From: Amoebophrya sp. AT5.2
Taxonomy: Eukaryota > Sar > Dinophyceae > Syndiniales > Amoebophryaceae
NCBI GenBank assembly: GCA_005223375.1
Contig: RXOD01006475.1
Location: 1-10,243, forward strand
DNA: 10,243 nucleotides
Direction of reading: 5' to 3'
In this document: piece after piece, positions 6,724-10,243 of the stretch
Layout of the letters: each line of letters begins with the position of its first letter
Numbering within the stretch: position 1 is the first letter of the stretch
The notes under the pieces: generated by a model
What the model saw: the letters and a program-made list of their open reading frames with translations, nothing else
Database searches by the model: none
Told to the model about the DNA's origin: nothing
Translations under genes and position numbers: made by a program

Positions 6724-7397
6724 GGAAACGACGATTTTTTTTGAGCGAGAGCAATACGTCCTGCATAGGAAGTGCAACGCTTACTCTACTTCAGGTATAG
6801 CAACAAAGGCGAGCTTTACACCTTAGGTACAGCAGTAGCGACATAAGTCCTTCCGACAACATCAGAGCTACATGTATATTCAGATCATTCACTTCGTTTT
6901 GGGTACTAGCTTCTTACCCACTTCGCCACCCTTCGACTCCGTGCCACGAATAAATTGATCGTAGAACTCGGCAACAACTTGGGAATGCCTGACCATCGCG
7001 ATGCCAGTATATTCTCGAATTTAGGTCGTGCTACTATATCATCATACTTGTACTGAATTATACTACAGCTCTTCATAACTTGCACTGCCAAGAACCAAAG
7101 TTCGCGGAGCGTTTTCATACTGAAAGTACTCCGACTCGTCGCTACAGAAACCTTTGTAGCTGATGTTCCATGGATCGCGATATCCTCGATCAGCCCTATA
7201 CAACGACGAGAACAGTTTCATGCAGCACAACTGTGCCCGCGGCGTGTTCAATAGCTCGTTCCATATCGACACCGAGCGCTAGCTTTCGACGACAACAATT
7301 CTCGAGCGCTATCATCTCGCGAACAATCGCAGGGAGCGAGATCGCTTGTGTCGGAAAGGCTCGATATGTAGGTAGGGACCGCTTAGGTAGAGACGAG
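6724..7397. other. Lower-GC region without a clear gene
   Basis: A T8-GAG element lies at 6735-6745, just after the gene C stop, and AATAAA at 6949-6954 could be a polyadenylation signal for gene C. The stretch is visibly less GC-rich than its flanks. On the minus strand three overlapping frames (about 7543-7196, 7272-7063 and 7118-6906) each hold protein-like but short open stretches that hand over to one another. A decayed minus-strand gene is possible. I recognise no family. The plus-strand extension of gene D upstream of 7398 has poor composition and was not adopted. Confidence 0.4.
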
Positions 7398-8116
7398 ATG
7401 GGAATCGTTGCATCGAAGCAGGCCTCGCCGACAAAGCCGCTTCGCACGTCCGAGGACTCGTCGACGCTTGAGGCAACCAGCACCACCGCGGCGGAATCCG
7501 ACGATGGGGACAAGAGCAAAGATCCGGGCTCGGACTCCGACACGGAGCAGGAGGAGCCCGAGAAGATCTATACGATCCGCCCGCTGCACACCCCCTGGAT
7601 CCTGTCTCTCTGGGCATCGGAAAGCGAGTTCTTGCGCATGAAGCAGGAGCTCAAAAGCGTCCCCCGCGGGACGTGGTGCAACGTGACCTCGGAAAAGAAG
7701 CTGCGCAGCTGGATGCACGACCACCCCGATGACAGCCTCGGCGACATGCCGAGAAGCTGGACGAACAACTTGGGCAAGCCCTTGCAGAAACAGCAGGAGT
7801 GGAAGGTATGAAATTTTTAGCGCGAGAGACGTAGAATTAGTAAAGAGGACCTTTTATTCCCATCCCCATTTGAAAAATGAAGTTTTTAGCGCGAGAGATG
7901 TAGGCATAGTAGACGCGACATTCTATTCCCATCCCCATTGCATAACAGCTCCTCATCATGGCGGCGAGCAAACACCCGCGGTACAAGAAGCTGACGCTGA
8001 AGCTGAGATACGCGGAGGACAACCTTTTGGGAGTTCAAAAGGAAGCAAGGATGACCATGGAGCACGCGGCCGCAGCGATGGCGCTGAAGAAGAATGGTGG
8101 TCGTAAAAAAAAGTAG
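7398..8116 (+). CDS. Gene D: orphan 191-aa spliced protein with myristoylation-type start
   Basis: Exons 7398-7805 (136 codons) and 7949-8116 (55 codons plus stop). The start at 7398 was chosen because MGIVASK is a textbook N-myristoylation motif (Gly-2, Ser-6, Lys-7); the frame is open further upstream but has poor composition. Residues 15-55 are acidic and Ser/Thr-rich (SESDDGDKS, SDSDTEQEE-like runs). Residues 57-136 look globular with several Trp. Exon 2 is basic and helical and ends in GRKKK. Exon 2 alone could be a 52-aa protein from ATG 7958, but the splice sites fit well. Acylated N-terminus plus basic tail suggests a membrane-to-nucleic-acid bridging role, as in matrix proteins; this is inference. 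No family recognised. Confidence 0.65.
7806..7948 (+). other. Gene D intron (143 nt) with 69-nt tandem repeat
   Basis: Donor GTATGA at 7806, branch-like GCATAAC at 7940-7946, acceptor AACAG ending at 7948; phase 0 join. Almost the whole intron is two imperfect 69-nt copies (7810-7878 and 7879-7947). They share TTTTTAGCGCGAGAGA and TATTCCCATCCCCATT, and the second copy ends at the splice acceptor. Confidence 0.75.
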
Positions 8117-8603
8117 ACGAATGATGACCGTTTGCTTTTTGAGAAGAGGCCTCCGACACAAACAGCACAGCACAAGCAGCCCCCCCGCCCCCATTGAATC
8201 AGCCCTTTAAGCTATCCGCGGCAGGAAGATTCGACGGGGTGCGGGGTTTGACCTCAAAGTGTGTTCAGGCATGTGTTCTGCATTTGAAGAAAAGCTCGTT
8301 TTCTGCATTTGATGGCGTCTGTGCATTTAAAGGAAAAATCGGTGCAAAAGGTCGTTTCTCGTGTGAAAAAATTTGTCTCTCGTTTGAAGAACCACGTGCA
8401 CCCATCGGTCCGATTGAGATTTCTTTCCGTGTGAGTCGTTCTGTTTCTTCGTATATGTCGGCGTGCGCTTTTAAGTACTTTAAGCATACGTAATTCCCCC
8501 TGTCCCCACTTTTTTGTCGCCAGAGACTGTCGTATCCCGACGACAAACTGTTGATCAACCTACTGCTCGCGTAGCTAGGCAATTAAACTTTTTTTTTTCT
8601 AGA
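8117..8603 (+). promoter_or_regulatory. Non-coding region between genes D and E
   Basis: Contains a T5-GAG element (8136-8143) after the gene D stop, preceded by GATGAC. A lower-GC part at about 8205-8493 holds TGCATTTGA at 8279-8287 and 8304-8312 and TGCATTTAA at 8322-8330, which looks like degenerate short repeats. The frame open at 8194-8493 has no ATG until near its end, and opposing frames are open too, so it is not called a gene. A T10-CTAG acceptor-like tract ends at 8602, one base before the gene E ATG, suggesting a 5'-UTR intron or trans-splicing. Confidence 0.4.
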
Positions 8604-9395
8604 ATGGAGGACCAGGACGCAAATATTGAGAATCTCCGGTCACAGAAGAAGAATCTGCAGAGGGAGCTTAGAAGTGTAAGAAGGCTCATCGAAATATCTG
8701 TAACCGACCGAAACAACGCGAATCGTGCTACCTCTCGCGCAGCAACTGCGGCTCGTACTCGCGAGGAGGCTCGTCGTGCCTCCGGACCCAGCGCTGTTGC
8801 GGTCCCGAGCGCCAGATCTCGTGCTCGCCGTGCTCGGGACAGCGCCGTGGTGGCCCCCCGTGGCTCTGAACTGGCTTTGTGTGCCGGTGGCTCTCAGGAC
8901 CTGCTGGGAAACCTGTCACAGTACCGTGGAGCAGCTTCCGCGACCGACCGCACCGCCGGTAGCTCTCGGGACGTGCTGGGAAACCTGTCGCAGAACCGTG
9001 GAGCAGCTGCCGCGACCGACCGTACGAGGGCGGGGAAGCGACCGGCTGACCGAGATTTCGCGACCGACCGACCGAGCAAACGCACCAAGGCTGGAAAGCC
9101 ACGCTTGCAACTGCACGAGGGCGCAGACGACGACATTTTTGCTGGGAGCCAGGGGGACCTCCTCGAAAACTTAGGCGAGCTCGCAGCGGACTCGCAGGCC
9201 GTCGCGGAGGCGCAGCGTCAGCTGAGGGGAAAGAGAGCTGTGCGCGCCAACCAGGGCTCGGGGGAGTCGTCCGATTCTTCTTCCGGCTCCCCGTCCAGCG
9301 ACAGCGACGACGAGCCGAACGGGGTGGAGGACGATAGAAAAGAAGATCAGGGCAAGCAGGATCAGGAAGACGACCTGCTAGCGGAGGAGGACTAA
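8604..9395 (+). CDS. Gene E: orphan 263-aa repeat protein with coiled coil and acidic tail
   Basis: The start is the ATG right after a T10-CTAG tract. Residues 5-33 have a charged heptad-like pattern (a likely coiled coil). Residues 41-80 are Arg/Ala-rich and basic. Two 24-residue repeats follow (94-117 and 118-141) with core LGNLSQ-x-RGAA-x-ATDRT, then a degenerate third copy (about 180-198: LLENLGELAADSQ). Bipartite nuclear-localisation-like clusters lie at 143-166 (GKRPADR, SKRTKAGK). Residues 218-263 are acidic and Ser/Asp-rich, ending EED. No family recognised. The basic middle and acidic tail resemble nucleic-acid- or histone-binding nuclear proteins, which is only inference. A transposase-like gene starts 68 nt downstream. 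Confidence 0.7.
   Translation: MEDQDANIENLRSQKKNLQRELRSVRRLIEISVTDRNNANRATSRAATAARTREEARRASGPSAVAVPSARSRARRARDSAVVAPRGSELALCAGGSQDLLGNLSQYRGAASATDRTAGSSRDVLGNLSQNRGAAAATDRTRAGKRPADRDFATDRPSKRTKAGKPRLQLHEGADDDIFAGSQGDLLENLGELAADSQAVAEAQRQLRGKRAVRANQGSGESSDSSSGSPSSDSDDEPNGVEDDRKEDQGKQDQEDDLLAEED
8883..9026 (+). repeat. 72-bp tandem repeat (two copies) in gene E
   Basis: 8883-8954 and 8955-9026 are related copies encoding the 24-residue units of gene E. Differences are scattered substitutions without length change, so selection has kept the frame. Confidence 0.85.
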
Positions 9396-9408
9396 TTTTT
9401 TTTTTGAG
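9396..9408 (+). promoter_or_regulatory. T-run plus GAG element after gene E (recurring)
   Basis: T10 followed by GAG starts at the base after the gene E stop. Equivalents follow Rep (T8-GAG, 4467-4477), gene C (T8-GAG, 6735-6745) and gene D (T5-GAG, 8136-8143), and a T5-GAG is at 234-241 near the transposase 3' exon. Three are preceded by GAYGA- or GACTA-like bases. They may be 3'-end signals or splice acceptors; the sequence alone does not decide. Confidence 0.45.
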
Positions 9409-9463
9409 TACTCATCACGTGCAGGTGGCGCCTGGAGGCGTCTTTCGGTGGTGCGCGAAAACC

Positions 9464-10114
9464 ATGCTGGAGGTGCCACGAACGAATGCTCGTGGCGTTG
9501 TAATTGAGCCGCGTACCTCTTTGCCGGGAAACCGGCAAAGGGGTACGCGGCGGTCTGCGTTGGTGGAAAGCGCAGAGGAAAACACAGCAGCGTGGGTGAG
9601 GGCTGCTGACGGCGGTGTGACCAGTGACGATATTGTAGAGGAGATGCAACGACAATTACAGGAGCTGGGCGAAGAAATTTATTTTTTAGTTCACCATGAA
9701 ATTGGCAGTGCTACTGCTGCAGCTTGGGTGCCAGACTTTCTTGCCAGATGGGGCCTCCAGCGGGTCCGTGTGCACCCCCGCTACCGTACCAGGCGGAATG
9801 GATTAGAACTTTTGCAGCAGGTGCAATCGGGGTGGCACCAGTACTATCAGATACAGAACCAGGTTCACGACGCCAGCCCTGGCGTCGGGATAGAATGGCA
9901 TTTGTTTGCCTATGATGAGACGTCGATCAGGAGGATGGCGCCGCGCTCACTTATTGTTCCAGGAGAGCGCGTGGGACCGACGTTGAGGGGTGGGGTTTTG
10001 GAGGAGGAGTTCGTGGAGCTGGACTGCAGCCTCGGCTGCATGATCAGCAACTCGCAAGAGATCGTGATTGAGCCTCTGCTGCAGGTCGGGCACGTCGCTC
10101 GACGGCATCAGGGG
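9464..10114 (+). CDS. DDE-superfamily transposase/integrase-like protein, 5' exon
   Basis: This is the N-terminal part of the gene completed at 262-609 across the circular junction; the joined model is about 332 aa. The start at 9464 is the first ATG, with A at -3, in a frame open from about 9404. Residues 54-110 fit the helix-turn-helix region of pogo/Tigger-type transposases (E-M-x-x-x-L and then WVPDFLARWGLQRVR, like the W-x-x-x-F-L-x-R-x-G-L signature). Residues 143-154 hold WHLFAYDETSI, the typical context of the first catalytic Asp (D151). The second Asp is near 270, and the third expected position, about 37 residues later, is not acidic. The reading frame stays open to 10210, but family similarity resumes only at 262, so a donor (GTACTT 10115 or GTATTT 10186) is assumed. 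It may act in integration, or be a captured and inactivated host transposase. Confidence 0.6.
9508..9551. repeat. 20-bp hairpin with GAAA tetraloop inside transposase exon
   Basis: Arms 9508-9527 and 9532-9551 pair at all 20 positions (one is a G-T wobble) around the GNRA-type loop GAAA (9528-9531). A smaller 7-bp hairpin GCCACGA/TCGTGGC lies just upstream (9475-9496). The structure is exceptionally strong for coding sequence and lies near the 5' end of the gene. Confidence 0.85.
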
Positions 10115-10220
10115 GTACTTTTCTTACGCTGTTGGCCGTCCAGCACCCCTTATTTTTTCGGTGCCAAATTGAGGACAAATTACAGGTATTTAGTTAGCGA
10201 ACAACCCTGATTTCAACGGT
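10115..10220 (+). other. Probable intron of transposase-like gene, 5' portion
   Basis: Donor GTACTT at 10115 matches the GTACT-type donors of other introns here and is phase 0 with the acceptor ending at 261. The AAATTACAG at 10177-10185 could alternatively end a short 71-nt intron, but the following frame stops at once. Donor GTATTT at 10186 is a second option. After 10220 the sequence repeats the window start. Confidence 0.45.
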
Positions 10221-10243
10221 ACCGCCGGCAGTAGAATTGGCAA

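Noticed and set aside
7810..7947. CRISPR-like repeat pair
   Set aside because: Only two imperfect 69-nt adjacent copies without spacers; it is a tandem duplication within an intron.
8194..8493. 99-codon plus-strand frame upstream of gene E
   Set aside because: It has no ATG until near the end, and opposite-strand frames are equally open; more likely repeat-derived.

Overview
The first 23 bases of the window (1-23) recur exactly as its last 23 (10221-10243). This is what a linearised circular molecule of about 10,220 bp looks like. All supported genes lie on the plus strand. Most need short spliceosomal-type introns to be read through, so the host is a eukaryote, most likely a protist or alga. 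No ribosome-binding-site operons, tRNAs, rRNAs or CRISPR arrays were seen.

Layout (circular). 1-261: putative origin region, with a small hairpin carrying CAATATTGC, three exact CGTCGCCA iterons and an 84-nt imperfect cruciform. 262-609: 3' part of a DDE transposase/integrase-like gene whose 5' part is at the far end of the window (9464-10114), so the origin lies inside its probable intron. 610-1073: GC-rich leader with a TATA motif and several strong hairpins. 1074-1847: orphan gene A (257 aa, acidic patch). 2150-4440: a spliced Rep protein of about 703 aa, with a Rep-type endonuclease domain, an SF3 helicase and a C-terminal Cys/His cluster. 4742-6723: orphan gene C, five predicted exons, about 489 aa, N-myristoylation-type start. 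6724-7397: lower-GC stretch without a convincing gene. 7398-8116: orphan gene D, two exons, 191 aa, also with a myristoylation-type start. 8117-8603: non-coding. 8604-9395: orphan gene E (263 aa, coiled coil plus 24-residue repeats and an acidic tail). 9464 onward: 5' exon of the transposase-like gene.

Interpretation. The Rep has the motif order of CRESS-DNA virus and plasmid initiators (HUH endonuclease plus SF3 helicase), and the hairpin with iterons is a credible target for it. The size, the intron content, the DDE-fold protein encoded around the origin and the four orphan proteins do not match any CRESS family I can name. I read this as an undescribed virus-like or plasmid-like circular element of a eukaryote. 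Genes C and D are the best candidates for structural or membrane-associated proteins, but only by inference. Family placement and virion status cannot be settled from this sequence alone.
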